Below are positions 1-7,468 of a DNA stretch of 64,000 bases, piece by piece. Positions within the stretch are counted from its first letter, which is position 1, and the number at the start of each line of letters is the position of its first letter. Made by a program: the position numbers and the translations under genes. This stretch comes from CAZADH01 sp964483805 (GTDB lineage Bacteria > Muiribacteriota > Ozemobacteria > Ozemobacterales > Ozemobacteraceae), in the NCBI GenBank assembly GCA_964483805.1, contig CAZADH010000003.1, positions 24,665-88,664 of the forward strand, written 5' to 3'. Under the pieces are notes generated by a model, which saw nothing but the letters and a program-made list of their open reading frames with translations, was not told the DNA's origin and made no database searches.

Positions 1-1
1 C

Positions 2-124
2 AAAGAGGTAAGGAAGCGTGTCCATGAAGGTGTGAAGAACGGAGTGAGGAGTTACTGGCTTCAGCCAAAGCAATATGATGTAGGTCAATTCCGTGAGGCC
101 TGGCATAGGATTGGGCCGGGATAA
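2..124 (+). CDS. 3' end of an unidentified gene, cut by the window edge
   Basis: Reading frame 2 is open from the left edge to a TAA at 122-124 and gives a 40-residue C-terminal tail rich in basic and aromatic residues (it contains SYWLQPKQYD). The start lies outside the window, so no family can be assigned. The frame overlaps the upstream region of the lipoprotein gene that starts at 156. Being open from the edge over 40 codons is only modest evidence for coding, and it could be chance. Confidence 0.4.
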   Translation, partial: KEVRKRVHEGVKNGVRSYWLQPKQYDVGQFREAWHRIGPG

Positions 125-155
125 TTGTGACCGAGAACCAAGGCGGAGGATCGAC

Positions 156-1292
156 ATGAAAGCACCAGCACACCCGAACTTGGCGGGCGTTGTTGTCTTC
201 ATCCTGTGGGTATCGGTCGCTCTTTTCGTGGTCGGATGCGCCACTCGGGACAGCAACCCGTTGACGGTGACAACAGGTTCGACAATCAGCACACTGGCAC
301 CGACCACCGGCGCGAGAGTGCTACTGTCGGTTCGCCTCGACGGATTCGATGGTCGCCCCAGCGTCGTTACGTCCAGCGGCTCAACACCACCAACCGTAAC
401 AGCAGTTCTCGTTACATTCGACTACGCCGCCGTTCCCCCTGCAATGACAACCGTTGCCACGACTATGCCTGTGTCGATCGACGGCGTGGCCACAGCATCG
501 TTCAGCAATCTGCCCATCAGACCTACGCTGGCCAGGGTCGTCGTGAACGGCGGGACGATCTCTACGTATTCGCGGTTTCGTGGTGGTGCCGACTTGGTGG
601 CAGGTTCGAACGCCATCGTCGTGAACCCGGAGAGCAGTGCTTTTCAAGGGGATCTTGTAGGATATGCCCTCGAAAAGATCGTATCGAGTGCTGGCTATCT
701 GACACAGGTGCGGACTGGCCTTGTCGCGGCAATTCGGGCAAGAACCTCGGTGCTGCAGGGGAGATCTCCAAGTTCGGCGTATTCGGATGTCGACGCGAAC
801 CTGCCGGTGATACTTGCGGCGTTGTCGAGCACAGGTATTGGGACAGGTTCTGGGACCGGGGTTGGAACGGGCACGGGTTCTGGATCGGGGACTGGAACCG
901 GCACAGGGACCGGGGTCGCATTGACCGCTGATCAACTGCTCACCGCCCAACTGATTGGCACGTGGAAAATGTCATACATTACATTCAGCCTGACTGGCCA
1001 ACTGCGACAGGTCGTCCCCAATTCCCTGGGCCAGATTACGACGATCACCTTCAACGCAGATGGTTTGGGGATGAGCGTCGACTACTCCCGATACACCTCG
1101 ACCCAAATGACCTATTACCAGACGAAGGAGACCACGGGTGTCGTCACATACGCTTCGTGGTTCATCTCGAACGGCAGGATGGTCTCGACGTCCAGCGAGG
1201 GAACCTTCACGAACTCAGTTGCTATTCAGGGAAACACGTTGACGCAAACGTCGATGGATGGGGAAGTGGCGTTGTGGACGAGGGTTTCGTGA
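156..1292 (+). CDS. Secreted lipoprotein with Gly/Thr linker and lipocalin-like C-terminal region
   Basis: The ATG at 156 is preferred because GGAGGA lies at 145-150; the frame stays open upstream to 93. The 378-residue protein starts with a signal peptide and a lipobox (FVVGC, Cys28), so it should be lipid-anchored. Residues about 30-220 form a beta-rich, Thr/Val/Ser-rich domain. A low-complexity Gly-Thr/Gly-Ser linker follows at about residues 226-254. The C-terminal part begins LIGTWKM and has the alternating pattern of lipocalin-like domains, which carry a GTW motif near their start. Function is unknown; binding of a small ligand or the cell envelope would fit. The next gene starts 61 nt downstream on the same strand. 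Confidence 0.75.
   Translation: MKAPAHPNLAGVVVFILWVSVALFVVGCATRDSNPLTVTTGSTISTLAPTTGARVLLSVRLDGFDGRPSVVTSSGSTPPTVTAVLVTFDYAAVPPAMTTVATTMPVSIDGVATASFSNLPIRPTLARVVVNGGTISTYSRFRGGADLVAGSNAIVVNPESSAFQGDLVGYALEKIVSSAGYLTQVRTGLVAAIRARTSVLQGRSPSSAYSDVDANLPVILAALSSTGIGTGSGTGVGTGTGSGSGTGTGTGTGVALTADQLLTAQLIGTWKMSYITFSLTGQLRQVVPNSLGQITTITFNADGLGMSVDYSRYTSTQMTYYQTKETTGVVTYASWFISNGRMVSTSSEGTFTNSVAIQGNTLTQTSMDGEVALWTRVS
834..916 (+). repeat. In-frame Gly-Thr/Gly-Ser coding microsatellite
   Basis: About 14 imperfect six-base units of the form GGNACN or GGNTCN encode alternating Gly-Thr and Gly-Ser dipeptides inside the lipoprotein gene. Units are six bases long, so gain or loss of a unit would lengthen or shorten the linker without breaking the frame. 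The units are degenerate, which limits slippage. Confidence 0.75.
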
Positions 1293-1353
1293 ACGGCCAT
1301 ATGCAATCGCATATCGCCCACGTCACCGCCGGCATCGCCAGAAAGGCCGGATC

Positions 1354-2235
1354 ATGACCTACCGCCGCCGCCCACCTCGATACAACCGTGACGACCATGA
1401 GGCCTTCGGACATACTGCCGAATGGGACCGCAGGGGCGCGAAGGCAATCCCGCCGCTGCATACCTGCAGATTCGAGACCGAGAACCACCATGCCTACATC
1501 AACATGCAGATCAGGCCGGAACACCGGAATCCTCAGTCGATGCAGAAGTTGTCGGCCGAGATCTTTCCTCTCACTGGCCACAAGCTCGTTTGCGTGCAAG
1601 AGATCGGCGAAGACACGATAGAACGCTGCCTATACCAGGCTCAAGACGCCAACGACCTGACGCCCGATGCCGGCGCCGAGTTTCGCCTACGGATCACCGT
1701 GAACTGTCGCGATGTGGTCAGCTTCATCATTCCACCGTCATACGGAGACAAGATTGGGGCGAAGCATGCTCTGCTGGCTGTATTGCGAAAGTACTTCGTT
1801 GACTCGTTGGGGAAACCCATTGTCCGGGGCATTCCCGAGACGAGAGCCGACACCGACCTCGGTAAAGAACAACGAAAAGAGCGGCATCACCGCAGGTATG
1901 AAACCCCGCACTCAGAAGCGCCGGGCTCCCCGATCGAGGAAATGCTGGCAGCCGAAATGACCCGGTGCGGCATTGTTTTCACGCCCCAACCACAGAGCTT
2001 GATCGACGAGAAGTTGTTCACCCGACCAGACTTCTTGGTCGAGGAGCTCAAATTGATCATCTACTGCGATGGGTTCGAGTTTCACGCTACCAAGGAACGC
2101 ATCATCCGCGACAAACAGCAAGACAGGGTATTGCAGATCAATGGGTTCCGCGTGTTCCGGTTCTCGGGATCGGAGATCGTGGCCGATGTTAATCGGTGCG
2201 TACGGGATGTGCTGGAGTTGAAGACAAAGGGTTGA
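1354..2235 (+). CDS. PD-(D/E)XK nuclease-like protein (DUF559/Vsr-type C-terminal domain)
   Basis: The 293-residue protein is taken from the ATG at 1354; the frame is open back to 1258 but that part overlaps the previous gene. The N-terminal two thirds are unrecognised and contain a basic stretch around residues 165-180. The last ~105 residues match the restriction-endonuclease-like pattern of DUF559, Vsr and helicase-associated nuclease domains: an SPIEEML helix, RPDFLVEELKL, IIYCDGFEFH, a helix with RDKQQDRVLQINGF, then RVFRFSG. The Asp of RPDF and the Asp-Gly of YCDG are present, but the acidic residue often seen just before DG (as in EVDG) is Tyr-Cys here. Catalytic competence is therefore uncertain. 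A role in DNA repair or defence is possible, and no partner gene is adjacent. Confidence 0.65.
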   Translation: MTYRRRPPRYNRDDHEAFGHTAEWDRRGAKAIPPLHTCRFETENHHAYINMQIRPEHRNPQSMQKLSAEIFPLTGHKLVCVQEIGEDTIERCLYQAQDANDLTPDAGAEFRLRITVNCRDVVSFIIPPSYGDKIGAKHALLAVLRKYFVDSLGKPIVRGIPETRADTDLGKEQRKERHHRRYETPHSEAPGSPIEEMLAAEMTRCGIVFTPQPQSLIDEKLFTRPDFLVEELKLIIYCDGFEFHATKERIIRDKQQDRVLQINGFRVFRFSGSEIVADVNRCVRDVLELKTKG

Positions 2236-2324
2236 GACGGGATTACCGGTTGGTTTTAATGACAGGCAATCGAGATGATGGCCCACAAACCATGATGGGA
2301 AGCGCGAAACTCAACCTCGTTAAA

Positions 2325-2366
2325 CGAAACCGAGACCCAGAAAGTCTGCTCTGGGTCTCGGTTTCG
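2325..2366 (-). terminator. Perfect-stem hairpin ending the tRNA operon
   Basis: A 16-bp perfect stem (2325-2340 with 2351-2366) encloses a 10-nt loop. It lies 21 nt past the 3' end of tRNA-Cys on the minus strand and is followed on that strand by a moderately T-rich stretch. It would also stop read-through from the plus-strand gene that ends at 2235. Confidence 0.75.
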
Positions 2367-2387
2367 GACGGACTGACCGCCAACAGA

Positions 2388-2458
2388 GGCGACAATCGGA
2401 TTTGAACCGATGAGTGACGGTTTTGCAGACCGTTGCCTTACCACTTGGCTATGTCGCC
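2388..2458 (-). tRNA. tRNA-Cys (GCA)
   Basis: On the minus strand the acceptor arms GGCGACA and TGTCGCC pair exactly. The anticodon arm ACGGT-loop-ACCGT carries GCA, and the T arm contains GGTTCAAATCC. The gene is 71 nt with no encoded CCA. It is the last tRNA of the Val-Asp-Phe-Cys operon. Confidence 0.93.
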
Positions 2459-2472
2459 GAGCCATGAAAAAG

Positions 2473-2545
<73 letters not shown>

Positions 2546-2562
2546 ATTCAGACAACTAACAG

Positions 2563-2636
2563 CGGGGCTGACGAGACTCGAACTCGCGGCCTTCTGCGTG
2601 ACAGGCAGACGTTCTAACCGACTGAACTACAGCCCC
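2563..2636 (-). tRNA. tRNA-Asp (GTC)
   Basis: Minus-strand cloverleaf with acceptor GGGGCTG/CAGCCCC and discriminator G73, the identity base expected for tRNA-Asp. The anticodon stem TCTGC/GCAGA holds GTC, and the T loop is GAGTTCGAGTC. No CCA is encoded. Confidence 0.95.
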
Positions 2637-2651
2637 AGGTGCTTCGTCAAG

Positions 2652-2723
2652 TGGGCGATGACGGGATCGAACCGCCGACAGCCTGCGTGTAAGGCAGGTG
2701 CTCTGCCACTGAGCTAACCGCCC
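2652..2723 (-). tRNA. tRNA-Val (TAC)
   Basis: Minus-strand cloverleaf with acceptor GGGCGGT paired (one wobble or mismatch) to ATCGCCC and discriminator A. The anticodon stem CCTGC/GCAGG presents TAC, and the T loop is GGTTCGATCCC. It is the first gene after the operon promoter. Confidence 0.95.
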
Positions 2724-2736
2724 TTGACTGGATGAG

Positions 2737-2765
2737 ATGATATCGTACCCACCAGCGGAAGTCAA
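2737..2765 (-). promoter_or_regulatory. Sigma70-type promoter of the tRNA operon
   Basis: On the minus strand TTGACT (2760-2765) is followed after exactly 17 nt by TATCAT (2737-2742). Transcription would start about 6-8 nt before the first base of tRNA-Val at 2723. Position, spacing and direction all fit a stable-RNA promoter. Confidence 0.8.
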
Positions 2766-2876
2766 GCGGTGAAACGCAATGGATCCGCACCGGCCTCGCC
2801 GATCAACGCAATGCCGCTGGCAATCAAGATTTACAGAGAGGCAACGGCTCCGCGATCGGTGCCACCCGACGAAACG

Positions 2877-2897
2877 AGGGTCAACACACACGACCCT
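2877..2897 (-). terminator. Short hairpin downstream of the DsrE-like gene
   Basis: AGGGTC (2877-2882) pairs perfectly with GACCCT (2892-2897) across a 9-nt loop, just past the stop of the minus-strand gene ending at 2905. The T tract after it is poor, so this is a weak candidate. Confidence 0.4.
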
Positions 2898-2904
2898 TCA
2901 GGAC

Positions 2905-3366
2905 TCAGAACGAAACGACCTTCTGCACCTTATTGATGGCTTCGAGAAAATCGAAGTTGTTGGCGAGGCGGCCAACCCGCAACTTCGCCTTCATCTTGAA
3001 CACCTCGAGCGCGTGGGCTGACACGAGAATACGTACCCCGGCCTTTTCGATCTGGTTGAGAATCGGCAGGTACCGACTGCCCTCGACGCAGATGCGCACC
3101 GCACGATTCCAGAAAATCAGGTATTTCGGGATGATTTCGCTTTCGGAAAGCGTTACCAGCAAATGGCGAAAGGAGCGTCGCCCCAGCTTGTCATGGTGCC
3201 CCAACCACGGCGCGGTAAACACCATCGCATAATTGGAGATATTGGCGGACGCAGTCCACACCCGCTTTTCGAAGAGCACGTCTTCGAAGTAGTTGTGATT
3301 CAGTTCGTTGATGGGTGACAGATGGTGTTCTCGCGGCGCTGCAGAATTCTCGACATTATATTGCAT
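2905..3366 (-). CDS. DsrE/YedF-like protein lacking the family cysteine
   Basis: The 153-residue protein (ATG at 3366; the frame is open to 3432) matches the C-terminal domain of YedF and related DsrE-family proteins. It has a beta strand plus glycine turn (VFTAPWLG), a helix (FRHLLVTLSES), then PKYLIFWNRAVRICVEGS, a helix, GVRILVSAHALEVF, a VGRLANNFDFLEAI segment and a final VQKVVSF strand. YedF proteins carry an N-terminal TusA-like domain and a cysteine in the GxC segment after ILxC; here the TusA domain is absent and the segment reads ILVSAHA. Sulfur or selenium carrier chemistry through that cysteine is therefore unlikely, and a structural or oligomeric role is more plausible. It is divergent from the secreted-protein gene at 3589. 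Confidence 0.7.
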   Translation of the reverse strand: MQYNVENSAAPREHHLSPINELNHNYFEDVLFEKRVWTASANISNYAMVFTAPWLGHHDKLGRRSFRHLLVTLSESEIIPKYLIFWNRAVRICVEGSRYLPILNQIEKAGVRILVSAHALEVFKMKAKLRVGRLANNFDFLEAINKVQKVVSF

Positions 3367-3440
3367 GCCTTCACCGCTCGCAAGCACCAGACAACGCCAC
3401 CCGCAGGTGGATCGTGCCGTTTGCCCCCTCATAAAGATGC

Positions 3441-3469
3441 TTGACTCACCCTGGCGCCTATGCTATGGT
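3441..3469 (+). promoter_or_regulatory. Promoter for the secreted protein at 3589
   Basis: TTGACT (3441-3446), a 17-nt spacer, and TATGGT (3464-3469). The predicted start is near 3476, leaving a 5' leader of about 110 nt. An imperfect dyad with CACA and TGTG ends (3472-3484) overlaps the predicted start site and could be an operator; that part is weak. Confidence 0.65.
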
Positions 3470-3588
3470 TTCACACTAATTGTGCCTTGTCCGCTCTAGA
3501 TCAGCGTTGTACCCGATCGAGATGATGGAGAAGAGCTCAACAAGCGGTCAGATTCAACGATCGTGACACGAAAGGAGATCGTCGCCAA

Positions 3589-4359
3589 ATGTTCTCTCGA
3601 AAGTCCGTAGCCGTCATCATGGGGGTTTTGTTCCTTCTGTCGATCAGTTTTGCTGCCATGGCCCAGGAAAAGGTCCTGTTGCAGTACGCTCCCAAGCCCG
3701 GTACCACCGCCAAATACAAGCTGGCCATCAATGGTGTCACCACCGTGACCGCCATGGACCGCGCCCAGAAGACCGACCTCGAGACCGCGATGACCCTCGA
3801 GCAGAAGGTTACCGGCGTTGATCCCGAGGGCAAGCTCGACATCACCACCACCATCCTCGACGGTACCATCACCGTTAACAAGGTCCCGACCCAGTTGCCG
3901 GCGACCGGCCAGGTGATCAAGGTCAAGATGGCCAAGAATGGCGAAGTCCTCAGCTCCGAGGGTGCCGATCAGTCGACCAACTTCCAGCAGATGCAGATCA
4001 AGTTCCCCGAGAAGCCGGTGGGCGTCGGTGACAGTTGGTCGACCACGATCAACCCGAATCCCCAACTGCCGATCCCGCTCGAAGTCAAGTACACCATTCA
4101 GGGCTTCGAGACCGTCGACGGCAAAGAGTGCGTGAAGCTGCAGAGCCGCGTTACCACCAATCAGGGTGACCAGGGCAGCATCAACCTCAATGTCGAGGCC
4201 GATGGCAAGATCTGGTTCGCGTACAAAGAAGGCATCATGGTCAAGAACGAAGTCGTGTCGAACATGGTTATGGTCATGACGAACGACCTCGGCGGCGGCA
4301 AGAAAGAAAAGATCGACACCCGCATGAACCTGACCATGCGCATGGGGTTGGCGAAGTAA
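3589..4359 (+). CDS. Secreted beta-rich protein of unknown function
   Basis: The 256-residue protein begins with a classical signal peptide (hydrophobic core GVLFLLSISF, cleavage after AAMA). The mature part starts QEKVLLQYAPKPGTTAKYKL, resembling the opening strand of a beta-barrel or beta-sandwich envelope protein. It has two Val/Thr-rich strand regions, a central SSEGADQSTNFQQMQ segment, and a Met-rich C-terminus (MVMVMTND, MRMGLAK). AAGGAG lies at 3572-3577, 11 nt before the ATG. It has its own promoter and is followed at once by the promoter of the next gene. I do not recognise a named family; a periplasmic or surface location is well supported. Confidence 0.75.
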   Translation: MFSRKSVAVIMGVLFLLSISFAAMAQEKVLLQYAPKPGTTAKYKLAINGVTTVTAMDRAQKTDLETAMTLEQKVTGVDPEGKLDITTTILDGTITVNKVPTQLPATGQVIKVKMAKNGEVLSSEGADQSTNFQQMQIKFPEKPVGVGDSWSTTINPNPQLPIPLEVKYTIQGFETVDGKECVKLQSRVTTNQGDQGSINLNVEADGKIWFAYKEGIMVKNEVVSNMVMVMTNDLGGGKKEKIDTRMNLTMRMGLAK

Positions 4360-4370
4360 TTCCGGTTTTC

Positions 4371-4401
4371 TTGACACCCCCCCGGGTCCCGTACTTATAA
4401 T
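4371..4401 (+). promoter_or_regulatory. Consensus-hexamer promoter with a 19-nt spacer
   Basis: Both hexamers are perfect: TTGACA at 4371-4376 and TATAAT at 4396-4401. The 19-nt spacer is longer than the usual 17. It begins 11 nt after the previous stop and reads into a roughly 260-nt leader before the gene at 4668. Confidence 0.7.
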
Positions 4402-4407
4402 GGGGTC

Positions 4408-4568
4408 AATAAATCCAAAGGCTCCTTGAAAAACATAACGGGACCCGCTTAGAAAGCCAAGTTGCATAATCGGCTCGTACACTGGTGCAGAGACGACGAG
4501 CAACACGGCGAGCAGTAGTAACGAATGGAAGCTGGGCCCCCACTTTGCCCGAGGTGGGGGCCTTCTTC
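4408..4568 (+). promoter_or_regulatory. Structured leader or small RNA candidate ending in a GC-rich hairpin
   Basis: The region between the consensus promoter and the ribosome binding site of the 4668 gene is long and has no credible ORF. It ends in a perfect 9-bp stem (GGCCCCCAC 4535-4543 with GTGGGGGCC 4554-4562) followed by TTCTTC, which looks like an intrinsic terminator about 100 nt before the start codon. Upstream, ACGAGCAAC near 4495 can pair with GTTGC and CTCGT segments near 4462-4480. Either this is a small RNA that terminates at 4568, or it is an attenuator-type leader. No known riboswitch consensus was recognised. Confidence 0.35.
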
Positions 4569-4667
4569 ATACCCGAAGCCCAACCCAAGGTAGCGTTCCC
4601 AAGGAGGTGCGTTCGGCTCGTTCAGTTCTCAACTCATCAGTCGTCTGTTTCAAAGGAGGAATGGAAT

Positions 4668-5606
4668 ATGAGGTTGAATCGCAAGTTCATGAAGGCAGTG
4701 GCGACAACCTTGAGCGTCCTGATGCTCCTGGTCAGCCCGGCGTTCTTCCCCAGCAAAGCTGAAGCCGGTCTGTTCACGAAGATCAAGGACACTGTCAAGG
4801 CTCATCCGGTTCGGTCGGCTCTTGCGGCCGTGGCCGTTGGTGCAGGTGCGTATCTTGCTGCCCCTCACGTCGCTGCAATGATCGGTGTCGCGGGTGGTGC
4901 TATTTCGACGGGTGGTATCGGTGCTGCCGTTAGCGGTATCGGCGCTGGTATTGCCGGAATCGGTTCCACCATCTGGGGCGGTCTGGTTGCCGCCGGCGGT
5001 TTCGTCACTGGTACCCTGGGTGCCATCGGTGGCGCGATCGGTTCGATGTTCTCGGGGATCGCCGGGTTCTTCACCGGTATCATCGGCAGCCCGTTGTTTG
5101 TGCCGGCCCTTGTGATCATCGGCGCCGCGGTGATTGGTTACTTCCTGTGGAAGAAGTACAAACGCCAGAACCAGTCCATCAGCAATGGTAGTGGCCTGCC
5201 GACCGTCGGCCAGACCCCGAACGTTGGTATCCCCGGCGAAATCGTGGTCAATCCCGATGTCATCCCGACCACCAACGAAGTGCCGCCGAGCTCGACCAAT
5301 CCGGCCACCACTGAGATTCCGGTGGGCGCGAACGTTCAGGCTCCGAGCACCACGGCCAACACGGGTGCAGGCACTGTGACCGCTGCTCCGGTTGAAGCTG
5401 GTGATGCGTTGAAGACCGCGCACAGCGATTATATCGCGGCCTACAACAAGTACATCAGCACGATTACCGCCATCGGTGGTTCCGAGAATCCCGATGAAGA
5501 GCTGCGCAACAATATGCGGAAGGACGAGAGCCAGAAAGCTCTGACCGACTACCGCGAAGCCTACAATCGCTACATCACCTTGCTCCGCCAGAGCAACTCG
5601 AAGTAG
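4668..5606 (+). CDS. Secreted or membrane protein with long Gly/Ala/Ile-rich hydrophobic region
   Basis: The start is set at 4668 by AAAGGAGGA at 4652-4660; the open frame further upstream is leader. The 312-residue product has a signal peptide ending SKAEA. An amphipathic basic stretch comes next (FTKIKDTVKAHPVRS). Then there are about 110 residues of Gly/Ala/Ile/Val-rich sequence that could form several glycine-zipper helices, ending in VIIGAAVIGYFLWKKYKRQ, a clear membrane anchor with positive stop. A Pro/Thr/Asn-rich linker follows (residues ~175-240). The tail is helical with a repeated Tyr-rich pattern (SDYIAAYNKYIS, DYREAYNRYITLL). Glycine-zipper regions occur in membrane-inserting and pore-forming proteins, but no homologous family is recognised. 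A strong promoter and terminator suggest abundant expression. Confidence 0.75.
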   Translation: MRLNRKFMKAVATTLSVLMLLVSPAFFPSKAEAGLFTKIKDTVKAHPVRSALAAVAVGAGAYLAAPHVAAMIGVAGGAISTGGIGAAVSGIGAGIAGIGSTIWGGLVAAGGFVTGTLGAIGGAIGSMFSGIAGFFTGIIGSPLFVPALVIIGAAVIGYFLWKKYKRQNQSISNGSGLPTVGQTPNVGIPGEIVVNPDVIPTTNEVPPSSTNPATTEIPVGANVQAPSTTANTGAGTVTAAPVEAGDALKTAHSDYIAAYNKYISTITAIGGSENPDEELRNNMRKDESQKALTDYREAYNRYITLLRQSNSK

Positions 5607-5614
5607 CTCATACG

Positions 5615-5658
5615 AAACCCCCGAACCGGTGCCCGCCGGTTCGGGGGTTTTCTTTTTT
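5615..5658 (+). terminator. Intrinsic terminator after the glycine-rich protein gene
   Basis: A 15-bp perfect stem (5615-5629 with 5636-5650), a 6-nt loop, then TCTTTTTT. It sits 9 nt after the stop and its end touches the stop codon of the convergent prmA gene. Confidence 0.95.
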
Positions 5659-6584
5659 CACCGGGTGGTCTCGGCGATGAAGCCGTGCCACTCGGCCTCG
5701 ACCGTCTCCCGCGGGTTCCGCCAGCCATGCCCACCGCTCAATGCGGCGCGCACGGCATCGGCATTGGCGTTGTTCACCCCGGCAAACACCCCGATGCTCC
5801 CCGGTTTCACCATGGTGGCCATGCGGGCGAAGTTGTCGAGCAGTATTGACGATGTAATGTTGGCCACGAGCCCGTCGGCAGGCACAGTCGGGACGTAGTT
5901 CTCGAGTCCACCGTGGACGACGCGCAGCCCCGCCTCCACATGGTTGAACGCGGCATTCTTGCGCAGGTTCTCGATGGCCGGACCATCGATCTCGAGGGCC
6001 TCGACCGCTGCCGCGCCACGCAAAAGCAGGTAGATGGCCAAAATGCCGGACCCCGCCCCGAGATCGAGCCAGTTTCTTCCACGCGGATCGATCTGCTCGA
6101 GCCAGTGGAGACACAACCGCGTGCTCTCGTGGGTGCCGGTGCCGAAGGCCATGCCCGGCTCGATGATGAGCCGCATGGCGGCCCCCGTGGACCCGTCTGG
6201 CCGCGGTGGATCGAACTGCGCGTCCGCCGTCGGCGGCGCGATCAGGATGCGCGGGCTGACCCAGAACGGCTTGAAGTTCTCGCGGTACCGCCGCATCCAG
6301 TCTTCATTGTCGGCGTAATCGCGCACCTGCGGCACCAACCCCGGGCAACCGAGATCAGCGGCCACACGCTGTACCTCGGCGGCAATCGCGGCGGAGTCCT
6401 GTTCGATCGAACTAACCAGAAACGAGAAGACCGTGAACCCGGTCGACCGATAAGACTCCTCGTCGCCGCCTTCGACATCGACGATCTGCGGCGAGGCAAA
6501 CCAATTGAGGCCCAAGCGATCGGCGAGGCCGGCGAGGGGTTCCTCGAGATGCTCGGGGATGGTGAAATCGAGTTGGCGCAGCAT
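5658..6584 (-). CDS. prmA: Ribosomal protein L11 methyltransferase PrmA
   Basis: PrmA trimethylates lysines and the N-terminus of ribosomal protein L11 with S-adenosylmethionine. The 308-residue length is normal. Residues 1-100 form the L11-recognition domain. PGMAFGTGTHE (143-153) is the PrmA signature before the methyltransferase fold, LDLGAGSGILAI (about 173-184) is SAM motif I, LEIDGPAIEN is motif II, and VANITSSIL is the catalytic-loop motif typical of PrmA. It is the second gene of a minus-strand pair: the ADP-ribosylglycohydrolase gene ends 4 nt before its start, so the two are probably co-transcribed. Confidence 0.95.
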   Translation of the reverse strand: MLRQLDFTIPEHLEEPLAGLADRLGLNWFASPQIVDVEGGDEESYRSTGFTVFSFLVSSIEQDSAAIAAEVQRVAADLGCPGLVPQVRDYADNEDWMRRYRENFKPFWVSPRILIAPPTADAQFDPPRPDGSTGAAMRLIIEPGMAFGTGTHESTRLCLHWLEQIDPRGRNWLDLGAGSGILAIYLLLRGAAAVEALEIDGPAIENLRKNAAFNHVEAGLRVVHGGLENYVPTVPADGLVANITSSILLDNFARMATMVKPGSIGVFAGVNNANADAVRAALSGGHGWRNPRETVEAEWHGFIAETTR

Positions 6585-6588
6585 CCGA

Positions 6589-7383
6589 TCAGCCTTTCTG
6601 TCCCGCGATGGTCACCCGACAGAACCGTTCATGAAACGACCGGGTCACAGTGACCAGTTTGGGATCGAGCAGTTCGTAGACCTTGGCAGCAACATCGCTG
6701 GGAACGCCACCGAAATAGGCCTCAGCAATGCTTCCGGCAATACACCCCTGGGTGTCGGCATCACCCCCGAGCGATACGGCCTTGCGCACCGATTCCTCGT
6801 AACTGTCGGCTTCGAGAAAACAGAGAATCGCTTCGGGCACCGAGCCCTGGCACGACACGTCGAAGCGGTAGTTCAAGCGCACGCCGGCAACGCTGCGTTT
6901 CAAGTTGTAGGCGAATGTATTGATGATGTATTGCCTGATCTCATCTTTGGGCGTTGCGCGACGCGCGAGAAAGATGGCCGCCGCCGTGGCCTGCGCGCCC
7001 TTGATACCTTCCGGGTGGTTGTGCGTCACCTCGGCGCTCTTCTTCGCTTCCGCCAGCACCCGGTCGAGATCGTTGTGGAACCAGGCCACCGGACTGACCC
7101 GCATCGCCGACCCATTGCCAAAGCTGTGGTAGGGACCGGCATCGTTCGACCGCGCCCAGGTTTCGAACTTGCCGGCAAACCCGGCATACGGAAACGCGCG
7201 ATAATACTCGCGGTAGACCTCGGCGTAACCCCGTCCGTTCAGCAACGCGTCGGCCGTGGCGACTGTCAATACACTGTCATCGGTGAAACACGAATGTCGT
7301 GAAAACAGCGGAAAGTTTTCGTCTTTCTGGGCGTGGCGCTCATAGGGCGAACCGATCATGTCTCCGGCAATGGCACCGAGCAT
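6589..7383 (-). CDS. ADP-ribosylglycohydrolase family protein (DraG/ARH type)
   Basis: The ATG at 7383 is chosen because GGGAGG precedes it by five bases; the frame is open to 7404. The 264-residue protein has the family motifs in order: GDMIGSPYE, FTDDSVLT (the TDD metal-binding motif, about residues 34-36), GNGSAMRVSPVAW, THNHPEGIKGAQATA, and SLGGDADTQGCIAGSIAEA with the second metal-binding Asp cluster. Family members use two Mg or Mn ions to remove ADP-ribose from proteins or small molecules. Its pairing with prmA in one transcript hints at a translation or protein-modification role, but the substrate cannot be told from sequence. Confidence 0.92.
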   Translation of the reverse strand: MLGAIAGDMIGSPYERHAQKDENFPLFSRHSCFTDDSVLTVATADALLNGRGYAEVYREYYRAFPYAGFAGKFETWARSNDAGPYHSFGNGSAMRVSPVAWFHNDLDRVLAEAKKSAEVTHNHPEGIKGAQATAAAIFLARRATPKDEIRQYIINTFAYNLKRSVAGVRLNYRFDVSCQGSVPEAILCFLEADSYEESVRKAVSLGGDADTQGCIAGSIAEAYFGGVPSDVAAKVYELLDPKLVTVTRSFHERFCRVTIAGQKG

Positions 7384-7468
7384 ATAACCTCCCTGGGTCA
7401 GCAATCACACCGTGTGGACACACGGCGGCGTTCCGGCATTTCCGTCGAGACATGGGGCAAACCACGCA

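Noticed and set aside
834..916. CRISPR or other spaced repeat array
   Set aside because: The units are six-base coding repeats without unique spacers, and no array of spaced repeats was seen anywhere in the window.
2556..2891. An open frame across the tRNA genes
   Set aside because: It reads through three tRNA genes and their promoter and resembles no protein.
4408..4568. T-box, GEMM or other known riboswitch in the leader
   Set aside because: A few purine-rich words resembled T-box stem I, but the T-box sequence itself and other known riboswitch cores are absent and the downstream gene has no amino acid or cofactor link.
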